A DNA stretch of 64,000 nucleotides. It comes from Aphrophora alni. Lineage: Eukaryota; Arthropoda; Insecta; Hemiptera; Aphrophoridae. Within the stretch, counting starts at the first letter, position 1, and every line of letters starts with the position of its first letter. Under the pieces are notes generated by a model, which was not told the origin of the DNA, made no database searches, and saw only the letters and a program-made list of their open reading frames with translations. The stretch covers positions 27,857,949-27,921,948 of the forward strand of contig OY740774.1 in the NCBI GenBank assembly GCA_963513935.1, written 5' to 3'. Position numbers and translations under genes: made by a program. This document shows positions 34,749 to 46,355 of the stretch, piece after piece.

Positions 34749-35856
34749 ATGCCATCTTCTCGTGGGAAAAACATGGAGAGAGTAATAAAAAATATGTTTA
34801 AATGGGATGTCATTGCAACTCAACGTGCTGATAAAATGGAGTATACCGTGACTTTATCAGCATGTGGGAGGGGGTCCTCAGCTTCCTCGAGATTTCCTCG
34901 ACAATGCGGAGATAATAAACCAAGTAGAAAAGAATCAAAGAGGGCAATCAGGAGGAATTGCACTCATGTTAGAAGAACCATTCAACAAAGACGAGCTATA
35001 CAAATTTCAGAAGAGACCGTAAGAAGCCACTTATTGGAAAGTATACCAAGGCTATGACAGACCAAAGAACTCTTGGAGAATTATAACAGGAGAAAGTCAG
35101 ACAAACTGAAAACGTTGACGGAGTTTCTGTCAGGGCATTGTAGACTCAGGGAACATCTTCGAAAAAACGGAATAGAAAACGATGCAACCTGGAGATTCTG
35201 CCGAGAGAGGAAGGAGAGCCCAATATATCTATTAGTTGAAAGCTGTGCACTAATGCCAATGACTACATAAATACTATAAGACACGACATAGGATAGGGAA
35301 ATAGTCTACGCTTTACGGGTGCTGTTCGTCACAAGTTTGACACACAGCTATCAGAAAGCGCTAGCAGCAGGTGCTTGACTGTACGCATCCCACTTGGTTG
35401 AGACTGTACAACTGTTGACCTCTCTCTCACAAACCTTCTCACTTACTTCCGTCAGCATAGTCAGTGTCGTCAGTTCGTGCGCTGAGATAAGCGATTCTCG
35501 ACCTTCCCTCGCATCTCTAGTCCCATATGTGGCATCAATGCGTTTTCTCTTACCCGCCTGAAACATTGTTTGACCGTAGAGCCACCTAGCGCCAGTCACA
35601 TCAACTTCAGATTCTCTAGCAGAGCGACCTAGCGGGTATTGGTCAACTCAAGAATAAGCGTAGAATATTTAACATGGCCATGTCGTGTCTTATAGTATTT
35701 ATGTAGTCATTGCTAATGCACAAAAGGGTTAGAAATCTGGAAGGGTACCAGATTGACGTAGAGAAGATACCTACTTTTGACCCCCTTCATGTGCTGCACT
35801 TCATAAAGAAATTAAGGGGTTTCTATAGACGGCAGTTTCCCCCGTCCCCGTCTTAG
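34749..35856 (+). pseudogene. LINE ORF2 C-terminal part, disrupted by insertion
   Basis: One frame runs from 34749 and is broken by a TGA at 35055-35057, where the family pattern expects Trp before QTK. It continues as LSGHCRLREHLRKNGI and a degraded cysteine/histidine region (FCRERKESPIYLL), the C-terminal pattern of I/Jockey/R1-type LINE proteins (LTGHC.L..HL...GI...C..C..E...H.L..C). At 35256 it is cut by a 456-bp element. Removing that element and one CTAATGC copy continues the frame as HKRVRNLEGYQIDVEK and FIKKLRGFY to a TAG at 35854-35856. The expected zinc-knuckle Cys and His are replaced by Trp and Tyr. The N-terminal 80 residues are unrecognised. Confidence 0.75.
35257..35712. mobile_element. 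456-bp terminal-inverted-repeat element with 7-bp target-site duplication
   Basis: The first 33 bp (35257-35289, starting CAATGACTACATAAATAC) are the exact reverse complement of 35680-35712. Imperfect pairing continues inward, including TCTACGCTT near 35307 and its complement near 35658. CTAATGC flanks both sides (35250-35256 and 35713-35719). The interior is GC-richer and carries an 82-codon minus-strand frame (35351-35599) with no recognised domain. A 7-8 bp duplication and CA start fit P- or hAT-like MITEs, but the superfamily is open. Confidence 0.85.
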
Positions 35857-36539
35857 ACGAAGTAGGGGGCACGTCGGACTGTATTTCACCGGGGGGGGGG
35901 GGAGGGCACACCACTACTACTATTAATACTAAATCATATTTAATTTAAATAGAGATTTTAATAACTATAGTCATGTTCATTCTCGTAAAGGTTAAGCTCA
36001 ATTATTCCTGAACTCTAAATTACTTTACACGCTATTTGGTACACAGGTTTGGATCATTAATGTTCACATTTCTTCAAGAAGTTGATACAACTGATTTTAA
36101 CATATTAAGGCTTTTATAACATCTCTAAAGGTAATTATTTGTTTTTAAATAATAATTTGTGAATTGGAGGAGCTGAATTATTTTAAATAATAAATTGCCC
36201 ATAAGGGCAAGATTTTAGCGAGCATTTATCAAAATCTTTAAAGTCAATAAATTATGAGAATAACGGAATTTTTATTTTATTATGTCAGCTACACACAAAT
36301 TTTAAGTTATAAAAAATAAACAGTGCAGAAACATTGCACAAACTTTCTAATTCATCAACCCAAACTAATCGTCACGAAACCATTTTGTTAGTTGTCAATT
36401 TTCTGTACCTCATTTTTGTTTTATTCCAAAACTGTAATATTGTTCTTTAATATGGGTTTGGGTTAATCATTTTCACATTTCACTACAGTTTCAACGAAAT
36501 TGGTAGGGTCGATTTTTATAAATTAAGTAATTTATAACA
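35857..36539. other. No gene; poly-G tract
   Basis: A G run of about 12 at 35890-35901 is followed by AT-rich sequence without recognisable features. Confidence 0.4.
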
Positions 36540-36790
36540 GCTCCATATCTTTTAGTTAAATATCTTTTATCGCTTCTTTTTTGTTAACAAAAATTATTAA
36601 GAATTAATTATTAAATTTAATTAAATATTTTTTATCCCATCTTTTTTGTTGACAAAAGGAATTAAGGATTTATTATTAAATTTAGCTAAATATAATTTAT
36701 CACTTCCTTTTTGTTGACAAAAGGAATTAAGTATTTATTATTAAATTTAGTTAAATATCTTTTATCTCTTCTTTTCTGTTAACAATAGGT
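36540..36790 (+). repeat. 65-bp tandem repeat, about four copies
   Basis: TTTTTTGTTGACAAAAGGAA recurs with 65-bp spacing (36646 and 36711) with diverged copies on both sides. Each unit contains TTAGTTAAATAT.TTTTATC and TTATTATTAAATTTA. Confidence 0.85.
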
Positions 36791-37444
36791 GCAGCCGAAA
36801 TATTCAGAAAAAAAATTTGATATATTTATTATCTATATTTTAGTGAAATTATATACGTATTACACAACTTTCATAAAAACCAAATTCCAATTATTTATTG
36901 TCTTTATTTGTGACTGCTATAAACTGCCACAACCTGTCTTATAATTTATTTTCCTAATATTTAGAAATCAAAACGACAACAAACGGACCACTTTTGGTTT
37001 TCTTAGGAAATTAAAATTTAAAAATTGACAGAAAGAGAGCGACCGTAATTTTTTGTAAGTAATTTTTTTTTTGTTTTGTAATTTGACTAATTGATGTTTT
37101 TCGAAAATAAATTCTTAAAGGTTTGGAAATATTTATAGTTTTTATTACATATTTAAATATAATTATGTTGACTTGTGAATAACCCTGAAAACTCTTGATA
37201 ATATCCTTTGATTTCCCCCTCTATACCAAATAACCTTTGTTTAAAACATCTCCCTTTAACCTTTGCTGTTTTACAGATAAATTTAAATGACAAACTCCGT
37301 ATTTACTTTCTTACATTTTCGTAGTAAAGAGAAAATGTTGTGCTAAAAAAATAGATTTGGGATGTTTTTTGTTATGGTACCTATAGGCCTATCCTTTGCG
37401 ATGCATCCTTAGTTGAAAAAATAGTTTTTAAAGGCGGCTCTCCG
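36791..37444. other. AT-rich, nothing recognised
   Basis: Unique AT-rich sequence. Confidence 0.35.
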
Positions 37445-37645
37445 TAGTGTGTACAGTGTTCTACAGTCCAAAAACTACTGAATCAATTTTAATTACATTT
37501 TGGGTATACTTTGGTCACATCTCGGGGGAATATCTACTTTATTTTTTTATACATCAAAATTTAAGGGTAGTTGTAATAACACCAAAAGTCAAAATACCGA
37601 TTTTCTCAAAATGTTTTGAACAAATTTGTTTGAAATTGCTTCTAG
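37445..37645 (+). repeat. Family A copy 3 (diverged)
   Basis: CTACTGAATCAATTTTAATT, TTTTGGGTATACTTTGGTC and ACATCTCGGG follow the family A order. The 116-codon open frame that starts here at 37447 runs into unrelated GC-rich sequence and is not conserved in other copies. Confidence 0.45.
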
Positions 37646-37664
37646 GGAATAAAACAATATATTG

Positions 37665-37890
37665 GTATAAAACTCCCCTTAAACGGAAGCGGAGGGAGCC
37701 AGCTTTCAAATCGCTCTTTTTCAGCCGCCTTCAATTTGTCTTTCCGCTACCCGCACTAACTTACCAATCAGCCAGACCGACCGCGGCCTTGACTTGACAC
37801 TGCCAGTTCTTGCTTTCTCTTTACAACCCCTCCCCCAAACCTCTCCCGTCTCCGAGTCATTGCCGCTGTCCACGAGCTCCGATGGTAAAT
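37665..37890. other. GC-rich block of unknown nature
   Basis: This stretch is clearly GC-richer than its surroundings (GAAGCGGAGGGAGCC, GACCGACCGCGGCC, CCCCTCCCCCAAACC). It lies about 0.9-1.1 kb upstream of the promoter candidate at 38.78 kb and could be a regulatory region or a decayed element. No motif decides between these. Confidence 0.35.
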
Positions 37891-37901
37891 ATTGGCTCTC
37901 A

Positions 37902-38135
37902 TTTGCTCACTATAGTGAGTGCTTGGCAATCCCGTGGACTCTAGCTGGATCTACACCTTTTTTCACTTAGTCTTTGGTTCCATAGCTTTTTTTTCACTTT
38001 TCCTATCAAGTCTCTCTTGACCAAATCTTGTTCTTTTTCGACCTGACACTATTCGAGGGCTAATGCTCTTTATTTTCTTCTTTTTGTAATAAAGTGATGA
38101 TTGCCGAGAAGTTTTTTGCTTAAAAAAAAGAATGA
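37902..38135 (+). repeat. Family B copy 12 (well preserved)
   Basis: CTCACTATAGTGAGTGCTTG, GCAATCCCGTGGACTCTAGC, TTAGTCTTTGGTTCC, TTTTCCTATCAAGTCTCTC, CTATTCGAGGGC, GATGATTGCCGAGA and a poly-A-like tail. The 97-codon minus-strand frame over it is chance. Confidence 0.75.
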
Positions 38136-38775
38136 TAACCTTGGGCGAAAAAAGCCATTTGTGCTGCCGTAAAAGTTCGTATTTGTTCAGCGTAAGGGAT
38201 TTTAATCTAATTTTAGAGAGAAGTGAAGATTTATAATTCAAACACCAATATGACAAAATTTCGAAAATAAAATGTATATAATTAATTAATTAAGAATTCG
38301 TTTATTTTCAATTCATATTTTTGATAAATTGTATAGTTTAATCCTCTTATACCACAACGAATAAACGCTGGTGTCAGATTACAATCACACAACCAGATGG
38401 CTTACAATGCGTTTTTAATTCAGCAGAACAATATCAGCTCTTTTGTAAAATTTTCTTTGTTTTTTAATCTTTCATGTAATAGGCTACACCGGTTTTCAGA
38501 ACAATTGGGTTAACATACGTGCTTTTATTATTAAGGTCGATTATGCTTTGTCTAAATGCATTCAAAGAAATCTGTGCCTGACGGATTGACGGACACGTTT
38601 TATATTCTGGTAAAAATGACGGTGAAATGAATGTAAATGATCGTAAGGTTGCATTGTGAATCTGGCTTTGTACCTTGGCTCGGGGCGTAGCAGTTTCTTT
38701 GTGAATGTTGGTGATTGAAGTTCTAAGAGTGGGGGATAGAGCGGGCTAGTTGCCAGTCGAGAAGCAAAGCTTGCT
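38136..38775. other. Upstream flank of promoter candidate
   Basis: AT-rich, becoming GC-richer from about 38670 (GCTCGGGGCGTAGCAG, GGGGGATAGAGCGGGC). No TATA box is evident within 40 bp of the proposed start. Confidence 0.35.
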
Positions 38776-38818
38776 TCAGTTCAGTCAGTCGGTGTTGTGA
38801 TGTGCCGCGTTACAGTTG
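38776..38818 (+). promoter_or_regulatory. Candidate initiator + DPE core promoter
   Basis: Three overlapping TCAGT initiator matches occur at 38776, 38781 and 38785. Taking A at 38787 as +1, AGTTG at 38814-38818 falls exactly at +28 to +32 and fits the arthropod downstream promoter element RGWYV. A TATA-less Inr-DPE layout, a local rise in GC and a following exon-like segment with a consensus donor support a real start site. Each motif alone is weak evidence. Confidence 0.45.
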
Positions 38819-38980
38819 TTGTGTTCGGTAATAGTCGTGTTTAAATCTCATGTGTTACTAGTGAAAGTGTTTTTTAAAAGTGTGCTGTGCTTATTATCTT
38901 GTGAAGTGTGTTTTAAAGGCTAACTTTTATTATCTTTCCTACGAGCATAGTCTACAAACATGACTTTCAACTAACTGCAG
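38787..38980 (+). other. Candidate non-coding first exon ending at a splice donor
   Basis: The segment from the proposed start ends CTGCAG|GTAAGA at 38980/38981, a near-perfect splice donor. It holds three short upstream ORFs (ATG at 38800, 14 codons; ATG near 38850, 3 codons; ATG at 38960, 4 codons) and no long frame, as expected for a 5' untranslated exon. The style (GTGTTGTG, AGTGAAAGTG runs) resembles insect 5' leaders. No acceptor or coding exon is identifiable in the window, so the gene's identity is unknown. Confidence 0.4.
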
Positions 38981-41706
38981 GTAAGATATTACAGTTTACA
39001 CGCCTAACCTTTAAAACCAGTTTTGTCATTAGTTTAGTAGTAGGTAGACTTGTAGCGATATTCGTCTGTGGAATAAACTTGCCGAATAGTATAATCCAGC
39101 TGGTTTTATTTTCCTTACAAAACTTTAATATATTAATAACAATTGTATACAACTTTACTGTATACATTTAGTTAAGTTGTATACTTTTTTTTCTTAAATG
39201 AAGGTTAGACCAAGTGTTTTTAACATAATAATTGATTGTTTTCTACAATTAATTATCCTCAAAGTAGTCTAATAGTTTCAATCAACTTTATTTGTAGGTT
39301 ATAGTTTGAAAGTTTTCAAATTTATATCATTAGGCTACCATTAGCCCGATTCTATTAGCCAAAGTTAAAGTTATGTACAAGTTGTAACCGGTTACCTTCA
39401 CAGAGCGTCCCTGAGTAGGCTTCTCCGTTCTTAGTAACTTTTTGTTGGCTACATTTTGTAACTTAATTAAATTAAATTACATTACATAGCCTATAATTAA
39501 ATTTAAATTTTGAGTAATAGGCTTGCTTGTTCCTTTTAAGTAAATATTGAGACTATCCAAATTTAGCCAAGTTTGTGAATATAAAAAGTTAACTTTTCCG
39601 AAAATAACAGAATGGAACGTTTTGTGGTAAAAAAACATGAACAGGACAGCTTAAGCACAGACACGAGCTTGTCCTGTGGTCCAACTAAACTGTAGTCGTA
39701 CTAGCACATTTTGTTTTCTATAAATTAACCTAAAACTAAGCGACAAGGTGTAACATTAGGCAAATGAACGATTTATTCCAAAGCTTGTCTTTCACATTTC
39801 AAATGAATGAAAATACAGGTTTATTGACTTGTCACAAGGGCATGAATTCCCAGTGTGACCTTGATTTTGTCAGCTTGCTGTTATTCCTTCCTTTCATTGG
39901 AGTTTTGTCTGTCTGACCCCGCGTTCTCATCCCCTCCATTGTCGGCCCACCTTCCTTGTTAGTCATTTAGTTAATGTAACCAATTAATTATGCAATTTGG
40001 CCTTACTTTCTTGACCATCTGGTAGCTTTTGCTAATAACACTTTCTTTACGATTGTGAGGAGGAGTTCCTGCTCGGAAATAAAAGGATTTCTAATAAAGT
40101 AAAAATAAAAAAGTTATTATTTCTCATTCTTGACTAAATTTAGTGTTTGAAGAAGTAGAAAATTTAATTTGACTACTCAAGCCTACATGGATTTTAACTT
40201 CTATTGGATTAATTTATTAATAAAGTTTGAATTTTCAAGCAAAGTTTAGCTAATTTGTGTAGGCCTTAACTCAAACTTGTACTATTATAAAGTTATAGTA
40301 GCCTAAGCTAAATTTTATTGTAACTTAAAAATATTACTACTGAAATTTCTTTAAATTCAGTAGAATATTTAGTTTCCATTGGGCTATGTAGACTTGATTT
40401 TTTTTGAGCTAGGCTACCTAACTAGTAAGGTACAAGCCTAATCATTTTAGTATTAAAAAAAAGTTACAGTTGCAGGAGTTTTCAAAACAATATAAGTAGG
40501 CCTAACCTAGATATTCATTTGTCCTGTTGTCTAAAAACAGCTCTAAATAAATTATCAACATTTCGTAAAGTTTCTTTACTTTCTCATATTTCTACAGCAT
40601 ATACAGAAAGTTATTTTCGTAAAAAATATGTAATTTGATGGAGTAAATTTTTTAAAAAAATGCATGCCTCACAGCCTGTGGATTGAAATTTGTAGACATA
40701 TGTATAGGACCCCTCAAGAGTGTTTAAAATTTTGTTTCTCATTTAGAAAAATAACACAAACAATATTGATAAAATGTTGCTTAAAAGTGGTGCCTAATGA
40801 ACTTTGGTTACAATTTTATTGAAATTTGAATGCTTATGATTTATAATTATTTCAGTACTGTAATTTGAAAAAAAATACAAAAATTAACAAAGTCAGATTA
40901 ATCGTCAAATGAAGGAGATCAGAATTTACCATAACAAATACTTTATGTCGAACAAACGTTTCAATGACCTAGTCATTATCCTTACAAACCTTTGTAAGGT
41001 TTGTGTGTATGTAACAGCTGAAAGAAAATGATGTATGCCTAGTCATTGAGTCTTCTAATTGCAAATTATAGTGTTATCGAAAATTAAAGTTGTCATTAAT
41101 TAAAGTTGGGTCATTTGAAGTGAATAAATATTGAGCTCGAATTCAGTTTAGTATTTTCCAATTTGCATATTATTTAATTAGGTTATAAACATTCACCATT
41201 TACCAAATATTTAACCATTTGTTCGAAATTATTTCAACTGATATTGTTATATGTTAATTAATTTTAAACAGCTTTCATGGTTTATTTTTGCCTTTTCCAC
41301 GGTTAACTTCTTAACTTGTGGATAGTATTTTTTTTTTTTTTTTTTACCTTATGTTTTGTGTACGATTGTGTGAAACAGTTGTAGGCTACAGTTTATTAAA
41401 CTTTTCGATTTATTTTCACATTCTTAAATAAGTTAATGCAACTATTTTCATAACTAACTTAGAAACGGGTGGGGTGATAAGCATGTAACATTCTATATTA
41501 TTGTAAATGATATAATTGGTGTGTGTGTGGGGGGGGGGGGGTTATAAAAGTGTTATTATAGTTTAGCCAATTAGGTTTAAGTTTTCGTTCTTGACACTTT
41601 CCCACACTCGGAATCAAAATACTAGTCATTTATCCTAGGCTATCTTAAACATTTTGTTTACTGTGTATTTTCTCAATCTCTCGACGTTGGTATTTAATAT
41701 ACACCT
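38981..41706 (+). other. Intron-like sequence downstream of candidate exon
   Basis: About 2.7 kb is relatively free of the dispersed families seen elsewhere. It contains AT-rich unique sequence, a GC-richer patch at 39840-39960, and T and G homopolymers (41329-41345; 41529-41540). An imperfect hairpin AGGACAGCT..AGCTTGTCCT lies at 39652-39686. This fits a first intron, but no acceptor was identified. Confidence 0.35.
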
Positions 41707-41905
41707 CTAGGGCTTACTGTAATGAGTACGACGTTGTAATCCCGAGGTATCTTAGCTGGATTTACACTTTTTTCACGTAGTCTTCGATTAGATCCCTCAC
41801 TATTATCTCTCCTATCAGGTGTCTCTTTACTAACTCTTGAACTTTTCTGACCCTGACATTATTAGAGTAGTAGAGGGCAAGGGTTTCGCCTTTAATTATC
41901 TAGGG
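41707..41905 (+). repeat. Family B copy 13
   Basis: GGGCTTACTGTAATGAGTAC, AATCCCGAGGTATCTTAGC, CTCTCCTATCAGGTGTCTC, CTGACCCTGACATTATTAG, and an A-rich end. Confidence 0.7.
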
Positions 41906-42034
41906 AAAAAATAATGTACACAGATCAACCTTGTGTTGTCTAAGAAAACAAACATATTTTTAAATAAATATATTTTTGAAATTCTTTATTAATGTCTTTT
42001 TAAGTGTGATGGGTGAAGCTCCCATGGCCTGTGG

Positions 42035-42430
42035 CTGAAGGTTAAAATTGAAACATACAAACTTATCTCGAAAACTATTTGACCGATTATCGTGATTTTG
42101 TGTGCACATAATTAGAACTTAAAGTGTCAATCGTGACGAAGGTGGATTTTAAATTATGATATGGATCAAAAGCTCTGATTCATCAAACATTTCAAATAAC
42201 TAAAAGTTCATACAAATCAGCCGTTTGTTTCTTGAAAGTTGACCTATTTCAACATTCTTTACCGTACCATAACAACTAATTTTACAAATATAATAACAGC
42301 TGATTAATTAAAATATCTGTAAAATTAATTTGAGGTTAGGTTAATCTCGTACCATGAAAGTTTATTATTATTACTATTGTGTCACAGGGCTATTGATATT
42401 TTTTTGTTTTCCTATTTTTGATGACAGACA
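42035..42430 (+). repeat. Family C/A-related dispersed repeat
   Basis: CGAAAACTATTTGACCGATT resembles the family A core. TTTGAGGTTAGGTTAATCTC and TTGTGTCACAG align with 4300-4345 (family C). The two families may be parts of one longer unclassified element. Confidence 0.45.
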
Positions 42431-43314
42431 AAATACATTTCTCGCATGAACTTTTAGAAGGGAATATCCTCATTAAAAAAAGTATGAGCTTCGTGAAGGA
42501 CGACTATCAGGTTTCAATATACATTAACTGAGAAACTTTCTCCACCCAGTCTATGTAATGACGACCTAGTTACCTTTATATAAATTAAATTAAATTCTTT
42601 CCAAATTGTATTCATACTTTGGTTTATTGATTATCTAGTACAGCCTATCCATTCCTTACATTAAAAAAAAAAAATCGTAAAATACCAAATTGGATCAAAT
42701 ATGATGAGTTGGTTAGGTTATTTTTTGTTGTTTTTTTAGTAACAGTAGCCCAGTTATATTGATGTATGACCTTTGAAACCCTGAGCGACTATAATATGTG
42801 CATTTATCTTGACTTCCGTAATAAAATATAACAGCCCTTTCATTTTCCTGTAGGTAGGCTATCATCAGGATGTCTGATTTTGATAAAATTTGGTGTAGGC
42901 TAATTTTTACAATATCTGTCTGATTTATATGAAATTTGGTGTACAGATTATGAAAATTTTGACACTATTTTCTCAAATCAATATAGGTGTGATTGCCTAG
43001 TTTTGAGGCTGTGAAACTAAACGTCAAAGTAACCCGCGAAAGAAGTGTCAGAATTTTAAAATAATATAGATTTGATATCTGCAAAATATGAAAAGATTAA
43101 AAAATCAAAAACTCAAAAACAAATAACTGGACCTCTTAAATTGATTTCTATATTAATTTCATATTTCATCGAAATCTTGGAAGATATTTCTGTTACATTT
43201 CCTCTTCCATTTCTATTTTATACTTTAGGCAAATAACACGCCCTAATTGGGTTATTTGACTTTGGTCTTGTTTATAGATGTATGATAATAATAATTTAAT
43301 GTTTAAAAACGATT
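42431..43314. other. AT-rich; short GATTT..AAATTTGGTGTA repeat
   Basis: CTGATTTTGATAAAATTTGG at about 42875 and CTGATTTATATGAAATTTGG at about 42919 form a short diverged pair resembling the family A core. No gene was recognised. Confidence 0.35.
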
Positions 43315-43510
43315 TATTCAACCAGTTCCAAATAATCAGCTATCTTTATCAAACTTTAGTCATGATTATGGACGATTTCTTAAATCAGTTTCAAAAAAAT
43401 CAGTTATCAATATAAAGGTGAAGCCATTTTTGTGGACTATATATTCAATCAGTTCCAAATAATCAGCAATATTTATCAATGTGAAGTCATGGTGTGGTCT
43501 GGTAACTTTG
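43315..43510 (+). repeat. Three-copy ~63-bp tandem repeat
   Basis: AACCAGTTCCAAATAATCAG, AATCAGTTTCAAAAAAATCA and AATCAGTTCCAAATAATCAG recur about every 63-65 bp, each followed by T.ATCAA and GT.A.GCCAT-like words. Confidence 0.75.
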
Positions 43511-43854
43511 ACTAAATGATTCCAAAACCTAACCCTTGCTTCTTTTGATACTTTGTACTAAATGTATAGGCCAAGGGAGGACACAATGGGTCTAATTATC
43601 TGAATCTTTCTTCAAGTTGGCCGCAGCCCAATTCTGTACGTACTTCACTCTTTAAGGTTTCAGATCCTCATTAATGCCAAGAAAAAAAAAGATGGCTCGT
43701 AGCCCTCTCAGTAAAGTTAATTCTTTTTTATTTCGTACAATTGATTCTTTCAATTTTTTCTTCCTCATATATAGCCTACTTAGAGAAAGTTATAGTGGGA
43801 AAGAAACAAAAAATAATTTCGAGTTTTTTGTTTTCTAGAAATAAAAAAATTGTC

Positions 43855-44105
43855 ATCCGTGCAGTGGTGTATAGCCGAAGTTAATGAACTGAATTTTATA
43901 AAATTTTGTGTGGTATATTTTGGATAAATCTCTTTTAACTTAAAATTTGAAAGTAACTGCCAAACGACCGGAATTCAAAACGTTTCTTTTAATATTGGCT
44001 AAAGCGATTTTCGTCAAAATTTACTAAGATTTATCCTGTAAGACTCAAATAAAATATATTGGCCACCATCTTCCCCAAAAAAGGCAGTGCGAGAGATACA
44101 CATAA
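43855..44105 (+). repeat. Family A copy 4 (diverged)
   Basis: GTCATCCGTGCAG, AATGAACTGAATTTTATAAA, TTTTGTGTGGTATATTTTGG and AAATATATTGGCCACCATCT follow the family A order. Confidence 0.5.
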
Positions 44106-46099
44106 AATCCTTCTTTATAGCCTATAAGTGGTTTAATTTTAGAAGTTTTTATTTTATTAAATTTTGGGTGAATTTCAGAGATTCAAACTGGTAAAAGCTT
44201 GCAAGTGAAAGAAAAGTCCTGTTTAGGAATAATTGTTAATAATCGAAATTGAACCTCTTTTATCAAAAAGTCGATTTCAATCAAATAAATCCCATATACA
44301 CAGAAAATGAAATTTTCACCAAAAAACTTAATTTCAACTTTTACGAACCAGTTAAGAAATAGTGAAGATCGAATTTTCGGCACGGTCGAAACTACAAAAA
44401 TAACAAAGTTAAATACAAGACCTTAAAATTTAAAATGAATTAAGAATAACAGCTCTGTTATTTTATAATTTTAGACACATTTAGTATATAAACAAGGTTA
44501 GACTGCATATATGTTTAAATTAAATGGTTAAAAACATGCACTAAATTTCACACACACCCACCTCAAAGCCAAAAATAATAATTCTCGGCATCTTATCAGA
44601 CTGTTAAGGAAATTATTTTAAATAATTATTCTAGGAACTCATGTTTGTAGTTGCTAGTTGATCTGTAGATTAGTCTCCAGAAATAATAATAATTTTAAAA
44701 ATCTTATCCGAAAATGGTCTCTATTTATTTATAAATTAGAAAAAAATATTGTATAATATTGATTTTTTATCCATGGGAGATAAGATTATATAGCGTCTTC
44801 CTTTATCAATTTTTTTTAAATTTTATAAAGAATTTATTTTAATAGATATATAGCGTAAGCTAGTTTTGCTTGTGCAATGAACTGGTCCACAACATTTTTA
44901 TTATTTTTAATAGCGGCCAGTACGTTTATTTTCTTTGCGATTTGGTGCAGAAAATTTACATCGGACGGTAGAGCCGATTTTAAGAAATTAGGTCTCTTAT
45001 AGCAGCTCCATGGATGATTTTTTTTTTGCAGTTACCCCGTAGCTATGGCAACTAATACTCTTTGGGTTTTAGAGGATACATTGTTACAAAATTGTTTGAT
45101 CCGATTATAACGAAATTTAACTTTTTAGTTTTTCTTTTATGGTAGCTACAAATTAGAAAAAAAGTCTCGCGACATTTTCAAAAATATGCCCACATTCCAA
45201 ATTTGACCAAAATGGTTTATACTGTACACAGATAAAATACACTTTATTCCAAAAACCACAGAGCCGAAATTGTTAAAAACATAACTTAAAATCGAAAATA
45301 AATCGGCAGTAGTAGGTCTACTAGTCGGAATGTAACATGTTCCGTCATGTATTTTGTTCTATACGTCAAATATGTTTTTAAAAAAATTGGCAGCCAAATT
45401 TCAACATGGTGGCTGGAAATTTTTAAACATTTTTTGAGACTTTTTTATCTAGATCCTGTAATACCTCTTGGTACACCTTTATATCTGTGTACATCATTCC
45501 CAAAGCCGAGGTCGGCAAACGAACGCATACACAAATGAAATTCGTATCCTGTTGCATCGTTCCTAATTGTTACAAATCAACAATTCTTTGTTGCTTAGCA
45601 ACACAATATAAAACCATTACCATGGTATGCAGTCCACAGAGATTCGTTGCATGAATGTGTTCTTATTGCAATTTGATAATCCCTGCGGTTATCTACCACA
45701 TAATGGATTTCGATCTCTAGAGTCTTATATTTTCATTAAATTTCAAAGCCAGCAGTGTACTTTGTTATTTCAGTAGCTTTTGCATAAATACTAGTTATTA
45801 ATGTTATAGCGGTCGTTATTAAAGAAATGTTTATAGGTTACACAATTTTATTTTTACGCGGGACCGAAACTATTAATGAGTTCCCTAAAGTAGCGATTAG
45901 GTAATCATTAGGTAACCCACATTTTACATTACTATTAAATCGAAACCTTTAACTGTTTTCTACCGTGTCAAATGTTTTGTGATGTAGTTATTATTTCTTG
46001 TGTTATGTCTACTACAGAGACATAGGGTGACAGGATATTTATTTTACCTGATACAGTTAGTATCAGTTACTCCCAACGTTGACAATCATTGGTTTTGTT
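44106..46099. other. AT-rich with faint family A/C remnants
   Basis: 45050-45290 shows ATCCGATTATAACGAAATTT and TTATGGTAGCTACAAATTAG, comparable with 3780-3890 and the family A core. No gene is supported; 44183-44383 (minus) and 45347-45538 (plus) are short unrecognised frames. Confidence 0.35.
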
Positions 46100-46305
46100 T
46101 AAAGACGAAAGAACTCATTGACGTCATCTCTTTTGAAAAAAAAAGAAGAAGAAAATAGCATACAATAAAGACCTCTACACCTCGAATACTTTAATAGTGT
46201 GAGGGCTGTAAGAGGAGTTGGTTAAGGAAAGATGAAAGGGAGGTATCTAACACAAATTATATGGAGCAAGGTTCCAGCTGAGAACCTCGGTACTGCCACA
46301 ACTGT
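46100..46305 (-). repeat. Family B copy 14 (inverted)
   Basis: CCTCGAATACTTTAATAGTG, TGAGGGCTGTAAGAGGAGTT, GGTATCTAACACAAATTATA and CAGCTGAGAACCTCGGTA in reverse family B order. Confidence 0.55.
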
Positions 46306-46313
46306 ATGCACAA

Positions 46314-46355
46314 GTTTTTGGAGGGTTGCAAGTTACAAAAAAACCCTCCAAAAAC
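46314..46355. repeat. Perfect 14-bp hairpin, 14-nt loop
   Basis: GTTTTTGGAGGGTT at 46314-46327 is the exact reverse complement of 46342-46355. It sits directly beside a family B copy. Confidence 0.9.

Noticed and set aside
35351..35599. 82-codon minus-strand frame inside the 456-bp element as a transposase
   Set aside because: No DDE, HTH or zinc-finger motif; the element is too small and is probably non-autonomous.
37447..37797. 116-codon frame, the longest in the window
   Set aside because: It starts in a diverged family A repeat and runs into unrelated GC-rich sequence. It has no recognisable motif and no conservation with other family A copies.
39651..39686. Hairpin in the intron-like region as a microRNA precursor
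   Set aside because: The stem is only about 11 bp with a bulge, shorter than expected for a pre-miRNA, and no mature-arm features are visible.
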